This document shows, in pieces, positions 45,242-55,331 of a stretch of DNA of 64,000 nt. The notes beneath the pieces were generated by a model. It was not told where the DNA came from, did not search any database, and worked only from the letters and a program-made list of their open reading frames with translations. Both the position numbers and the translations under genes were made by a program. Location of the stretch: positions 1 to 64,000 of the forward strand of contig JADJUE010000008.1 of the NCBI GenBank assembly GCA_016710785.1, in the 5' to 3' direction. How positions within the stretch are numbered: the first letter of the stretch is position 1; each line of letters starts with the position of its first letter. Source of the stretch: Candidatus Epilinea brevis. GTDB taxonomy: Bacteria > Chloroflexota > Anaerolineae > Epilineales > Epilineaceae.

Positions 45242-48200
45242 TCAGTTACCCAGCCGCCGGTAGCGGCACTTGCCGGCGACGCTCCAGCTGTTGAGGGTGT
45301 TGGCCGCCACCTGGTTCTGGCCGCCGACGACGATGTCGCTGACGGTCAGGGTCCAGTTGCCGTTGGCCGGCTTGGCGTCGAAGGCGCCCAGCGCCGAGCC
45401 GCTCTCCGTCGTCCGCCGCTGGCCGGCGCCGCCGAGCATCGGCGTCGAGCAGACCGTCATGCTCGTCGCCGCGTCGTCGTCCATCGTGCCGATCACGTTG
45501 GCCGAGTTGGTGCAGAAGGGCACCACCGAGTTGTTGAACAGCGTCGCCGTCACCCCGTTATGCTCCAGGCTCAGGTCCAGGTCCCCGAACCAGCCGTGGG
45601 TGATGTTCACCGCCACGTCGACGTCGATGACGTTGCAGTCGGCCGGCTTGCCCGCCACCGCCACCGTCTGCTGCAGGGTCTGCGGCAGCGGTCCGGCGTT
45701 GGGGATCGTGGCCACCGTCGTGCTCGTCGCCGTGAAGTCCTCGACGATGGGGTTGAATGTCGGCTGGCCGGGGCAGATGATCTTGCCCTCGTTGATGAAG
45801 TGGTTGTAGATCGGGAAGGCCTCGAAGGCCTTCGACTCGTCGCCCGGCAGGTCCGGCCCGCCCGACACGCCGCCGACCCGCTCCACCGCCGTGCCGCCCA
45901 GGCCCACCAGGTTGCGCACGAACTTGCCTTCGGGGTCGAAGACCTCGTGCTCCCAGTAGGTGGCCGAGACCACCATCGAGCCGTTGAAGTTCGGCGAGAT
46001 CCAGCCCCAGGTGGCCAGGTCGATGTACTCCACCTGCCGGTCGTGCAGCTTCTCGCAGACGTAGTCCAGCAGCCCGTTCTGGTCGTAGACGAAGATGGCG
46101 AAGTCCGTGAAGCCCGGCTTGGCCACCAGGTTGGTGATCGCGATCTCCGAGGTGATGCCCCGGTACTGCTTCATCAGCAGCGGCACCGCGAACACCGCCG
46201 AACCGCTCTCGGTGCCGCCCGCGCCATGGCCCACCTGCCAGTCGTAGAGCAGGCATTCACCCTGCGCGTTGTAGGCGATGGCCTCGCGCCTGACGGTGCG
46301 TGCCGCGTCGCTCCAGCGCTCCGAGAGCACCACCGCCGACACCATCGGGGCGTCGATCGGGTTCGTGCCCGGCGTCCACCAGATCTGGCTCTCCACCCGC
46401 GCTGAGCCGCGCCAGTTGCCCGGCAGCGCCGCCAAGGTCGGCAGGAAGAAGCTCTGCGAGCCGCGCGGGCAGATCCAGTCGGCGATCGTGGTGATCACGT
46501 CGCCCGACTGGTCCAGGAAGTACACCTTCACCTTGGCCGCCGTCGTGCCCGAGTGGTTCTGCACCTGGATGAGCGTGTCCCAGCCCTGCATCTGGTTGTA
46601 GATCAGCGGCGCAAACACCACCTGGTCGCCGGCGCTGAAGTTCAGGGCCGCCACGTCGCCGGCCACGCCGTTGTAGCTCGTGAAGTGGTTGGGGCCGATG
46701 GTGTCCACGACGATGCCGAGCGGCTGCGTCGAGCGGATCCAGGCCGAGCCCATCCAGTCCGGGCCCACCACCGTGCTGGGGTCGAAGCGCACCGTCTCGC
46801 CCGGCGACACCGTCAGCACGTCGCCGAGCACCGGGCGCATGCAGTCGTCCTGGGCCTTGAACCAGATCTCGAGTGACGTGCAGTCGATGCCCGAGTTCTG
46901 GATGTTCAGGATGCTCGACAGGCCGCCGCGGCCCACCAGCACCAGCGGCGCGTAGAAGGTGAAGCTGCCCGAGCGCGGATCGCGGGCGCCCTCCTGGTCG
47001 GAGGAGATGCCCGTGTAGGCCGCGTTGATGAAGGCGTTGGGCGTAACAGGGTCCGGGCACTTGCGGTTGACCGTCACCGCCAGGGGCTCGCCCGGGTTCG
47101 CGCCGAAGTCGATGACCAACTGCTCGCCGGCCGGCCCGATGAGCCCGCGGTACTCGCCGCGCAGCCGGTAGGCCTCGTCGAACAGCGCCCATTCGTCGTA
47201 GTCGCCCACCACCTCGCTGAAGACCGTCGAGCAGACCAGGCGACCGAAGTCCACCAGGTTGCCGCGCTCGTCCTTCACCTTGGTCGTGGCGTTGAGGGCA
47301 TACACCACCGCGCTCTTGGAGCCCTTCGGCAGCTGCGCCGCCGCGAAGCTCCAGGCCGAGCCGGGGCGCAGCAGGCCCGTGCATTCGGCCTTCAGCGGGC
47401 CGGCGGCCTGCGGCGGGCAGAAGCTCGGGTCGCCCCAGACGATGATCAGCGCCTTGCCGTCCTTGTCGCCCACGTTCTGCACCTGGATCCAGGTCTCGCA
47501 GGTCTCGTCGTCCAGCACCGGCAGCTGGATGCGGAAGTCCACACCGGCGCAGGGCACCTCGATGTAGGCCGTCGAGGACGCCTTGACCAGCGGCAGGCAC
47601 GGATACACCGTGCGTCCGGAGTTCACCGGCGTGCCCGTCACCGTCACGGTGTCCGTGCTGACGCCGCAGCTCCAGTCCCTGAGCAGCTGGTCCACCGTCA
47701 CCTGGCGCCGCACCGTCTCACCCGGCGCCAAGGGCAGCTTCGGGTCGCCGCCCGCGGTGATCACCTGGTCGTAGATGACGCGCTTGCCGCCGGCGCGGGT
47801 GGTCAGTTCGTCCACCACCCGGATGGCGTCGAGGAAGGTGTCACCGGTGTTGGTGATCTCGAAGCAGAAGGTCACCGGCTGGCCCGTCAGGTTGATCGTC
47901 GGCACCACCTGGCCCGGGCATTGCCCGTTGTAGGAGACCGTCTTGACCACCTTCACCTTGGGGCAGCTGATGGTCGTCGTCTCTTCGTCCAGGTTGTTCG
48001 CGCCGTCGATCTCGGTCGTCGGCGTGCGCGGGCGGTTGCCCGGCTGCGCGTTCACCAGGATCTGCCCACGGATCTCGCCGTTGGGGAAGGCCGCCGTGTG
48101 CACGTTGACGTAGAAGGTGCCGCCGTCCAGGTTGGCCACGTCGGCGGCCGTCAGGCTGATCACCCCGCCGATGGGCGTCGCCGGCGTGAAGGTGGTCACG

Positions 48201-48766
48201 CCCGCAATCGTCAGCAGGTTGTAGACCACCGCCCCGTTGACGCCCGCGGCGCCCAGGTGGATATGCGCGCCGTTGATGCCCGGCGTGCCCGTCACATCCA
48301 GCAGCCAGAACAGCTGCCGGGTCATGGGATCGAAGTAGGCGTTGAAGGTGCCCGTGGAGGTGGTCACCACCGCCGGCACTTCATTGGCACCTTCCAGCAC
48401 CGCGCCGTAGTTCTTGACCGTGCGCACGGTGGCCTGGTTGCGCAGCACCGAGCCGCAGACGGCGTTGGCGGCAGCCATGACCTGGATGCGCACCCGCACC
48501 GATCCGCCGGTATTCAGGCGACCCAGCTGCTCTTCGCCGCGGTTGTTGAGGTCGCGCCCGATGAGGATCTGGATGCGCCCATCGTCGCGCACGCCCAGCA
48601 GCCGGCCCGAGCCGGAGAGGAAGCTCACCTGCACCTGCGCCGGGTCCAGCACCACACCCGTGCCCGGCAAGCGGTCCTCAAGGAGGACCGAGGCCGCGTC
48701 CGAGGGGCCGCGGTTGGACACGGTGATGTCGTAGGTGATCATCCCGCCGGGGCCACCGGGTCGCAT
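45242..48766 (-). CDS. Giant DUF11 surface protein, C-terminal part (CHRD, P-domain; after frameshift)
   Basis: This part begins in the middle of a DUF11 repeat (MITYDITVSNRGPSDAASVL), so ATG 48766 is not a real start; the frame joins the upstream segment across a G/C run at 48744-48760. In order: the DUF11 rest, a CHRD domain (NGAHIHLGAAGVNGAVVYN, YVNVHTAAFPNGEIRGQI), another DUF11-like repeat (ITNTGDTFLDAIRVVDELT), ~700 residues of beta-rich adhesion-like sequence (ILNIQNSGIDCTSLEIWF, LIQVQNHSGTTAAKVKVYF), and a C-terminal proprotein-convertase P-domain (VAVNITHGWFGDLDLSLEHN, NWTLTVSDIVVGGQNQ). It is exported and part of the cell surface or sheath. A terminator follows. Confidence 0.85.
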   Translation of the reverse strand: MRPGGPGGMITYDITVSNRGPSDAASVLLEDRLPGTGVVLDPAQVQVSFLSGSGRLLGVRDDGRIQILIGRDLNNRGEEQLGRLNTGGSVRVRIQVMAAANAVCGSVLRNQATVRTVKNYGAVLEGANEVPAVVTTSTGTFNAYFDPMTRQLFWLLDVTGTPGINGAHIHLGAAGVNGAVVYNLLTIAGVTTFTPATPIGGVISLTAADVANLDGGTFYVNVHTAAFPNGEIRGQILVNAQPGNRPRTPTTEIDGANNLDEETTTISCPKVKVVKTVSYNGQCPGQVVPTINLTGQPVTFCFEITNTGDTFLDAIRVVDELTTRAGGKRVIYDQVITAGGDPKLPLAPGETVRRQVTVDQLLRDWSCGVSTDTVTVTGTPVNSGRTVYPCLPLVKASSTAYIEVPCAGVDFRIQLPVLDDETCETWIQVQNVGDKDGKALIIVWGDPSFCPPQAAGPLKAECTGLLRPGSAWSFAAAQLPKGSKSAVVYALNATTKVKDERGNLVDFGRLVCSTVFSEVVGDYDEWALFDEAYRLRGEYRGLIGPAGEQLVIDFGANPGEPLAVTVNRKCPDPVTPNAFINAAYTGISSDQEGARDPRSGSFTFYAPLVLVGRGGLSSILNIQNSGIDCTSLEIWFKAQDDCMRPVLGDVLTVSPGETVRFDPSTVVGPDWMGSAWIRSTQPLGIVVDTIGPNHFTSYNGVAGDVAALNFSAGDQVVFAPLIYNQMQGWDTLIQVQNHSGTTAAKVKVYFLDQSGDVITTIADWICPRGSQSFFLPTLAALPGNWRGSARVESQIWWTPGTNPIDAPMVSAVVLSERWSDAARTVRREAIAYNAQGECLLYDWQVGHGAGGTESGSAVFAVPLLMKQYRGITSEIAITNLVAKPGFTDFAIFVYDQNGLLDYVCEKLHDRQVEYIDLATWGWISPNFNGSMVVSATYWEHEVFDPEGKFVRNLVGLGGTAVERVGGVSGGPDLPGDESKAFEAFPIYNHFINEGKIICPGQPTFNPIVEDFTATSTTVATIPNAGPLPQTLQQTVAVAGKPADCNVIDVDVAVNITHGWFGDLDLSLEHNGVTATLFNNSVVPFCTNSANVIGTMDDDAATSMTVCSTPMLGGAGQRRTTESGSALGAFDAKPANGNWTLTVSDIVVGGQNQVAANTLNSWSVAGKCRYRRLGN

Positions 48767-51700
48767 TGCAGGTTGCCGTTGGCCGGATCGGTGCCGAAGA
48801 TGTCCGTCTTGTCCACCGCCAGATCGGCCTCGGCGATGATCTCGGTGTCCTCGGTGTCGGTGTTGTTGGCCGGGTTGGGATCGACCGCCGTCGTGGCGAT
48901 CGTCGCCCGGTCGGTGGCGATGAGGTCCGTGGCGTCCAGCACGTAGCCCGGGTCCACCAGCACCACCAGATCGATCTGGTAGCTGTTGCCGGCCGGGATC
49001 GTTCCCGGCACCACCGTCGTGCCCGAGCGCGAGAAGTTGGTCACGGTCACGGTGTTGGGCGCCGTGAAGCTGCAGGTGGCCGCGTCCGTCGGCGCCACCG
49101 GCTCGCAGCGCAGGAAGGTCTCGCCCAGGATGCCCAGCTGCTTGAAGTCCAGCGCGTCCACCAGCGTCACGCCCGTGGCGTCCGACGGCCCGGCGTTGCC
49201 GAAGGTGATGCGGTAGCGGTGTTCCTTGCCGGCGATAGCCAGGTCCGGCTCCTGCGGCCGGTCCAAGCGCGGCTCGGCCGGCACGTCCACCTTGGTCAGA
49301 CCCACCGGCGCGCCCACCGCCGCCGGTCCGCCGCCCACGTCGGCCACGGCGTTCACCACGGCGTTGCTCGTGGCGACGTTGTTGGCGGCCAGCGGATCCC
49401 AGACCATGAGCAGGTTGGGGTTGATCACCTGGTTCTTGCCGGCAGGCTTGGCGTCAGTCGTCGCCGCGCGGCCGCCCGTCAGCTGGGAAGCCCGCGACAG
49501 CGGCTTCGCCGCCGCGCTCAAGGGCGCCACCGGCGCCGGCTGGCCGGGGACGTTCGACGGGTAGAACTGAATCTCCGCCGAGTTGGCCAGGTTGGTCCCG
49601 GCGGGCACGGAGGACTTCACCCGCACGTAGATGTCGAAGGTCTTGCGGCCGCCGGCGGGGATGGTGCCCAGGTTGCAGAAGAGGATGTTCTGCTGCACGT
49701 CGTCCGGCCGGCAGTCGGCGCCGACCGCACGCAGGTAGTTCACGAAGTTGGTCGAGGGCAGGGTGTCCTTGACGGTGACGTTCAGGGCCTGGCTAGGTCC
49801 GTTGTTGGTCGCCGACAGCTGGTAGCGCAGGAGCATGCCCGCGGTCACCGCGTTGGCCGTGTCGGCCACGATGAGCTCGCCGGTCAGCGGGTTCACGCCC
49901 GTCACCACCTCGCCCATGTTGCTCTTGGTCAGCGACATGTCGGCGGCGGCCAGCACCGTGTTCTGCGTGAAGCGCAGGTTGTCGGTGGTGTTGAGCTCGA
50001 AGGTGTCCGCGGTCACCAGGGCGTCGTTCTCCAGCACCGACCCGGCCGGCAGGGTGGAATCGGTGACCACCTGGAAGCGCAGGGTGGCCACGTCGCCCAC
50101 CTGCATCGTGCCCAAGGCGCAGGCCAGCTTGTCGAGCGGATCGCCAGGCGTGCCGGTGGTGCAGGTGCCGGCCGGCAAGGTCACCAGCGGCGCAGCGCCG
50201 GCCGGGTCCAGCGTCGCCACCACCGAGCCCTGGTAGATGCGCACGCCGCCGGGCAGCCGGTCCTGCAGGAGCACCCGCTCGGCCCGCGAGGGGCCGGTGT
50301 TGGACACCGTCAGCAGGTACTCGATGCGCCGGCCCGCGGTGACCCGCGTGGACACGAAGTAGTTCGGCGCGGTCGGGAAGACCTGGCCGAAGATGGCGTT
50401 GTTGAAGATGAGCCCTGGCTGGTTGACCTGCTGCTCCTCGCCCGTGGCCGTCTTGGTCAGGGCCAGGTTGGTCACGCCAGTGACGGCCAGGAAGGTCTCG
50501 GTGAAGTTGTTGCTCATGTCCGGATCCGGCGTGAGCGAGGTCACCCGCGCCGTGTTGGTCACCTTGATGTCCTGGTTGGCCACCAGCCGGAAGCTGGCGC
50601 GCAGCCGGCCCTGGCTGGTCGGCGAGAGCGGCTCCAGGAAGTTGGTGGCGAAGGTGCCGATGTCCGAGCCGAACTGGGTGGACACCAGGTTGCCCGTGGT
50701 GCAGGTGAACTGCGTGATCGCCCCGCCGCCCTGCGACACCGAGAAGGCGCAGCTCTGGATCGAGACGTTGCCGCTGGAGAGCAGGGTGTCCGAGATCACC
50801 GCCCGCCGCGCCGCGCTGGGGCCTAGGTTGTCCACGAAGATGGTGTAGGTGAAGATCTGCCCGGCGCGCACCGTGCCGAAGGGCTCGACGTACTTCGTGA
50901 TCCTGAGGTCCGCCAGGTCCTTCACGATGTCGGTGTCCGAGCCGCAGTTGTTGGCCAGGTTGGGGTCGAACACGCCACCGACGAGCCCGCCGACGTCGAC
51001 GAGGCAGGCGGTGTTGGTGATGGGCAGCTCGCCCGTCGGCGCCAGCGACACGAAGTTGGGGTCGGAGGTGAAGGCCATCTGGAACGTCACCGAAGTGAAG
51101 GCCGCCACGTCCAGCCCGGTACAGGTCACCGCGCCAGGACCCACCCTGGGGATGGGCGCGCAGACGGCCGCCGCGCCGCTGATGTTGGCGTCCGCCTGCG
51201 CCGTGTGGGCTACGAACGTCGCGCCCAGCGGCACCGTATCGGTGACGCTGAAGTCGACGACGGGCGTGCCCGTGGGGTTGTTGATGGTGATGTCGCAGAT
51301 CCATTGCTGTCCGGCGTAGATGACGTCCTCGTCGATCCGCCCGTCGATGGCCCGCGCGTGGCACACCTTGGTCAGCGACAGGTCGGTCACCAGGACCTCG
51401 AACGCACCGATGTCGACCGCCACGCCCTGGGGCCGAAGGACGCCGCGCTGGTCCGTGGGGAGTCCAAACGCGTTATCCCCGGCGTTGAACGCCGGGCTCG
51501 CCGGGGTGATGGCCATGGTCGGCGTGTTGCCCGGCGCGTTGATCTGCAGAGGCCCCAGAGCCGGGTCCGCCGTCTGCGCCACGCCCGGGCAGCCGGAGTT
51601 GGTCTCGATAAGGTTCCCGCTGCCGGCCGAGTTCGTCGTGCTGCCAGCCTCCGTGAAGACGACGCATTCGCCCGTCAGGGCGCTGTTGTTGGCGACGATG

Positions 51701-53304
51701 GTGTTGCGCAGCGTGAAGTTGGCTATGCCCGCGGCAATGGAGGTCACGTAGATGCCGCCGGCGTTGGCGCCGCTATTGCCGCTGCCGCTGGCCGTGTTGT
51801 TGGAGATGGTCGAGTGCAGGATGGTCGTGTTGCCCTGGTGGGAGAAGATAGCGCCGCCGAAGCCGATGCCGTTCCCCGCACCGCCGGCGCCCGTGCCACC
51901 GTTGGCCGCGTTGCCGAAGAAGGTGCTGTTGCGGATGGTCACGAAGCCAAAGGTGTTGAAGATGGCCCCGCCCAGTCCCGCTCCGCCGCCGCCGCCCGAG
52001 GCGCCGAGGGCGTCCGCGCCGAAGGGGCCGCCCAATCCGCGAGTGCCGGCGCTGCCAGCATTGCCACCGCCACCGCCGAAGCCGCCGTTGCCACCGTTGC
52101 CGTTGGCGATGCCCCCGGCGCCGCCGCCACCGCCGAAGCCGCCGTTGCCGCCGTTGGCCGTCGTGTTGGGCGCGCCGCCACCGCCGCCGCCGCCGCCATA
52201 GTTACCGAGGGCGCCGCTGGTGGACAAGAGGCCATCCGGGGTCACGACGGAATCCGCGCTGGGCGCGTTCAGGTTGAGGAAGATGGCCGGGCCGGCGGCG
52301 CCGCCGCCGCCACCGCCGCCGGTGCAGAAGCCGTTACTAGCCGCGCCGTTGGGGTTGTCGCCGCCCTTGCCGCCGCAGTTGAAGCCGCCGTTGCCGCCGA
52401 CGCCGGCGCCGCCGATGACGCCATCGTTGGCCGTGCCGCCGCCGCCGGCGCCGCTGCCGGAGCCGCCGCTGCCGCCGTTGCCGCGCGCGCCGCCGCCGCC
52501 GCCGCCGCCCTGGCGGGCCGCATCGGCCACACTGTTACCGCCATTGCCGCCCAGGCCGCCGCCACCGCCACCGCCGCCGGCATCGGCCTGGTTCGTGGCG
52601 CCGTTACCGCCGGTGGCCGTATTGCCCTCGAAGGTGCAGTTGTCGATGGTCACCGAGCCGCCCCGGTTGAAGATGGCCGCCCCGGCGCCTAGGCCACCGC
52701 CGCCGCCGTCGTTGCCGTTGCCACCCTTGGCGATAAAGCCCTTGATGTGCAGGTTCTGGATGGTCAGGTTGCCTTGGGCGTGCGAAACCTCGACGCCGAT
52801 CTGCTGGTTGACGACGAAGGCCCGCAGGTTCTGCCCACCGACGCGCTCGAGTCGAGCGCCGTTGCCCTGGATGGTCAAGGTGGACGTGATGTCCGGGTTG
52901 GCCGAGAGGCCGGCGACGCTGAACTGATTCTGGACGATGCCCGAAACCTGGTACACCGCGTTTGGTGCCAGGACGATGGTGTCCGCGCCCGAGCCCGCCG
53001 TACAGCCCGTGGTGATCTTGGGCCCGTTGAGGTTCGACGGGTCGATCGCCTTGTTGCTGTCGAAGTTGGCCGCGAAGATGGCCTCCTGCAGCGAGCAGTC
53101 GCCATCCGAGTCCACTTCCTGGTTGGTGGTGGTCACGGTGATGACCGCGTTCAGGGCGTCGGTCGATGCCGCGCCGTCCGTGCTCTGGGCGGTCGCGGGG
53201 CCGGAGAGCACCGCGCCCAGCAGCAGGGCCAGCAGCCCGAAGAGCGGCAGCCGGCGCAAGGCTGCTCGTAGGTGTCCGACGCGAGGGACGGTCATCGCGG
53301 TCAT
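48739..53304 (-). CDS. Giant DUF11 surface protein, N-terminal part (beta-helix, DUF11 repeats)
   Basis: AGAGGAG precedes ATG 53304. A signal peptide (LPLFGLLALLLGAVLSGPATAQ) leads to the DGDCSLQEAIFAAN motif that often opens beta-helix surface proteins. A right-handed beta-helix follows with a very Gly-rich section (~residues 195-470) in which GGNGG/GGGGG runs alternate with TIDNCTFEGNTA rungs. Then come several DUF11 repeats (LRITKYVEPFGTV, LALTKTATGEEQQ, MSLTKSNMGEVVTG, LAVDKTDIFGTDP), each a ~130-residue beta-sandwich stalk unit. The frame is lost at ~48750 (CDPVAPAG, stop 48739), and one base change joins it to the next segment for ~2,690 residues in all. A filamentous adhesin or sheath component is likely. 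Confidence 0.85.
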   Translation of the reverse strand: MTAMTVPRVGHLRAALRRLPLFGLLALLLGAVLSGPATAQSTDGAASTDALNAVITVTTTNQEVDSDGDCSLQEAIFAANFDSNKAIDPSNLNGPKITTGCTAGSGADTIVLAPNAVYQVSGIVQNQFSVAGLSANPDITSTLTIQGNGARLERVGGQNLRAFVVNQQIGVEVSHAQGNLTIQNLHIKGFIAKGGNGNDGGGGGLGAGAAIFNRGGSVTIDNCTFEGNTATGGNGATNQADAGGGGGGGGLGGNGGNSVADAARQGGGGGGGARGNGGSGGSGSGAGGGGTANDGVIGGAGVGGNGGFNCGGKGGDNPNGAASNGFCTGGGGGGGAAGPAIFLNLNAPSADSVVTPDGLLSTSGALGNYGGGGGGGGAPNTTANGGNGGFGGGGGAGGIANGNGGNGGFGGGGGNAGSAGTRGLGGPFGADALGASGGGGGAGLGGAIFNTFGFVTIRNSTFFGNAANGGTGAGGAGNGIGFGGAIFSHQGNTTILHSTISNNTASGSGNSGANAGGIYVTSIAAGIANFTLRNTIVANNSALTGECVVFTEAGSTTNSAGSGNLIETNSGCPGVAQTADPALGPLQINAPGNTPTMAITPASPAFNAGDNAFGLPTDQRGVLRPQGVAVDIGAFEVLVTDLSLTKVCHARAIDGRIDEDVIYAGQQWICDITINNPTGTPVVDFSVTDTVPLGATFVAHTAQADANISGAAAVCAPIPRVGPGAVTCTGLDVAAFTSVTFQMAFTSDPNFVSLAPTGELPITNTACLVDVGGLVGGVFDPNLANNCGSDTDIVKDLADLRITKYVEPFGTVRAGQIFTYTIFVDNLGPSAARRAVISDTLLSSGNVSIQSCAFSVSQGGGAITQFTCTTGNLVSTQFGSDIGTFATNFLEPLSPTSQGRLRASFRLVANQDIKVTNTARVTSLTPDPDMSNNFTETFLAVTGVTNLALTKTATGEEQQVNQPGLIFNNAIFGQVFPTAPNYFVSTRVTAGRRIEYLLTVSNTGPSRAERVLLQDRLPGGVRIYQGSVVATLDPAGAAPLVTLPAGTCTTGTPGDPLDKLACALGTMQVGDVATLRFQVVTDSTLPAGSVLENDALVTADTFELNTTDNLRFTQNTVLAAADMSLTKSNMGEVVTGVNPLTGELIVADTANAVTAGMLLRYQLSATNNGPSQALNVTVKDTLPSTNFVNYLRAVGADCRPDDVQQNILFCNLGTIPAGGRKTFDIYVRVKSSVPAGTNLANSAEIQFYPSNVPGQPAPVAPLSAAAKPLSRASQLTGGRAATTDAKPAGKNQVINPNLLMVWDPLAANNVATSNAVVNAVADVGGGPAAVGAPVGLTKVDVPAEPRLDRPQEPDLAIAGKEHRYRITFGNAGPSDATGVTLVDALDFKQLGILGETFLRCEPVAPTDAATCSFTAPNTVTVTNFSRSGTTVVPGTIPAGNSYQIDLVVLVDPGYVLDATDLIATDRATIATTAVDPNPANNTDTEDTEIIAEADLAVDKTDIFGTDPANGNLQCDPVAPAG

Positions 53305-53521
53305 GGCAAGTGCTCCTCTGCAGGCGGTGGCGGTAGCGGTGCAGGACCGGCGGCGGATCCTGCCCGTTGCGCGCGAAGTGTACAGGCAACGACAGCCCCA
53401 CCACGCGCGGTGGGACTCAGCCTATATGAGAAAACGCTGAACGTGGACCGGAGATACGGGCTGAAGGCCGAAGACGGTCCAAGTGCCCATCGACCCGGCC
53501 GGGCATTTCCGCCGGCCGCGC

Positions 53522-55321
53522 TCATCCCATTCGGGCGAAGAGCCGACGGTAGGGCGCGCAGGTCGCCAGCAGGTCGTCGTGGCGGCCCGCCGCTTCCAGC
53601 CGCCCGCCGCGCAGCACCAGCACCAGGTCCGCCCAGCGGATCTGCGACAGGCGGTGGGTGATGAGGAGCGTCGTGCGCCCTTTGGCGGCCTGGACCATCG
53701 CCCGCTGGATGCGGTCTTCGGTAGCAGAGTCGATGGCCGAGGTGGAATCGTCCAGGATGAGGATGCGCGGGTCCGTCAATAGCGCCCGGGCAATGGCCAG
53801 ACGCTGCCGCTGGCCACCCGACAGGGTGACGCCGCGCTCGCCGATGACCGTGTCGTAGCCCTCCGGAAGCTCCAGGATGAAGTCGTGCGCCTGCGCCGCA
53901 TGCGCCGCCGCCACCACGTCCTCCCGCGAGGCCTCCGGCCGCCCGAAGGCGATGTTCTCTGCTACGGAGCGCGAGAAGAGGAAGGGGTCCTGCTCGATGA
54001 CCGCGATCTGGCGGCGGAGCGATTCCAGGTCCCAGTCGCGCACGTCCACCCCGTCCACCAGCACCTGGCCGCGCTGGGTATCGAAGATGCGGTTGATCAG
54101 GCGGGTCAACGAGGTCTTGCCCGAACCCGTCTGGCCCACGATGGCCACCGTCTGGCCCGGCTTGATATCGAAGCTCAGCTGCTGCAGCACCGGTTGGTCA
54201 TCGTTGTAGCCGAAGTCCACGCCGGCAAAGCGCACCGCGCCGCTGATGGGCGCGGCATGGCCCCCGACGTTCTGGTCCAGATCCGTTTCCAGGTTGATGA
54301 GCTGCAGGATGCGCGCCGCGCTGGCCATGCCCGAAGACACCTGGGAAAAGGAGAAGAGCGAGGTGAAGGTGGGGAAGCCGAAGAGCGACAAGAGCCCCAT
54401 GAAGGCCACCAGATCTCCGGTGGAGATGGCCCCCAGGCGCAGCAGCCAGGCCGCCTGGGCGAAGCCCGCGCTGATGGCCAGGCCCATGAACAGGGCCGGC
54501 AGGTAGCGCGCCTCCCGCTCACCCTGATCCACGAAAGCCTGGCGGTAGGCGTTGGCCAGGGCTCCGAAGCGACCGATCTCGGCCCTTTCCTGCGCCGCGC
54601 CCTTGACCACCTCGATGCCGTCGACGACCTCGGTCAGGTGGCTGTTGAGCCGCCCGAAGCGTTGGCGAACGGCGACGGTGATGGGTGCCAGCTGCCGCAG
54701 GTAGCGGCGCACGGCCCAGGTGTAGGCGACCAGGAAGAGGACCGGCACGACCACCAGCTGGGGGTGGATGCGCGGCGCGAAGGCGATGGGGATGATCAGG
54801 AACATCGACGAGCCGATGGCCAGGTTCAGGCCGGGGTTGAACATGAGGTTGATCTCGCGCACGTCGTTCGTCGCCCGGGCCATGATGTCGCCCACGGTCT
54901 GGCGGCCGTGAAAGGTCATGCTCTTGCCCAGAAGCGAAGCGTAGAGCTCATCGCGCGTGTCGCGCTCCAGACGCTGTCCCAGCACCTCGCTGCCGAAGTT
55001 GCGGCCCAGCTGCAGGACGGCCCTGAGGGCCTGGCTGAGGATGATCAGCCAGGCGGCACGCAGCACCACCGCGCGCACATCGGGGGCCGACAGTGTGCCG
55101 GCCAGGCCGGCCTTCACGGCGTCGAAGGCCTCGCCGCCGTAGATGGGCACCACCCCGGCCAGGGCGGCATTGCCGAAGGCCCCGATGGCCACCACGGGCA
55201 CCAGCCAGAAATGGCGCCTGATATGTGACAACACCCAGCGCAAGGGGCTGCGCCGGTCTGTCCGGTACGGCAGCGCCAAGGCGTATTCGGTAGCGGCGTG
55301 GCCGTCTACGAGATCCGTCAT
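53522..55321 (-). CDS. ABC exporter half-transporter (MsbA/LmrA-like), Asp in Walker B
   Basis: 599 residues, one membrane domain of six helices (FWLVPVVAIGAFGNAALAGV, VAFMGLLSLFGFPTFTSLF among them) fused to an ABC ATPase. ATPase motifs are: Walker A VGQTGSGKTSLTR, Q-loop VIEQDPFLFSRSV, signature LSGGQRQRLAIARALL, Walker B ILILDDSTSAID and the switch LLITHRLSQI. The usual catalytic Glu after Walker B is Asp (LDDST), as in the degenerate half of heterodimeric exporters, so a partner subunit outside the window is probable. The substrate is unknown; lipid or drug export is typical of the family. It lies 11 bases from the selC tRNA upstream. Confidence 0.92.
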   Translation of the reverse strand: MTDLVDGHAATEYALALPYRTDRRSPLRWVLSHIRRHFWLVPVVAIGAFGNAALAGVVPIYGGEAFDAVKAGLAGTLSAPDVRAVVLRAAWLIILSQALRAVLQLGRNFGSEVLGQRLERDTRDELYASLLGKSMTFHGRQTVGDIMARATNDVREINLMFNPGLNLAIGSSMFLIIPIAFAPRIHPQLVVVPVLFLVAYTWAVRRYLRQLAPITVAVRQRFGRLNSHLTEVVDGIEVVKGAAQERAEIGRFGALANAYRQAFVDQGEREARYLPALFMGLAISAGFAQAAWLLRLGAISTGDLVAFMGLLSLFGFPTFTSLFSFSQVSSGMASAARILQLINLETDLDQNVGGHAAPISGAVRFAGVDFGYNDDQPVLQQLSFDIKPGQTVAIVGQTGSGKTSLTRLINRIFDTQRGQVLVDGVDVRDWDLESLRRQIAVIEQDPFLFSRSVAENIAFGRPEASREDVVAAAHAAQAHDFILELPEGYDTVIGERGVTLSGGQRQRLAIARALLTDPRILILDDSTSAIDSATEDRIQRAMVQAAKGRTTLLITHRLSQIRWADLVLVLRGGRLEAAGRHDDLLATCAPYRRLFARMG

Positions 55322-55331
55322 GGCCGTCTAC

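Noticed and set aside
50900..52700. PE-PGRS-like protein because of Gly-rich runs
   Set aside because: No PE/PPE domain; the Gly runs alternate with beta-helix rungs in a signal-peptide-bearing surface protein.
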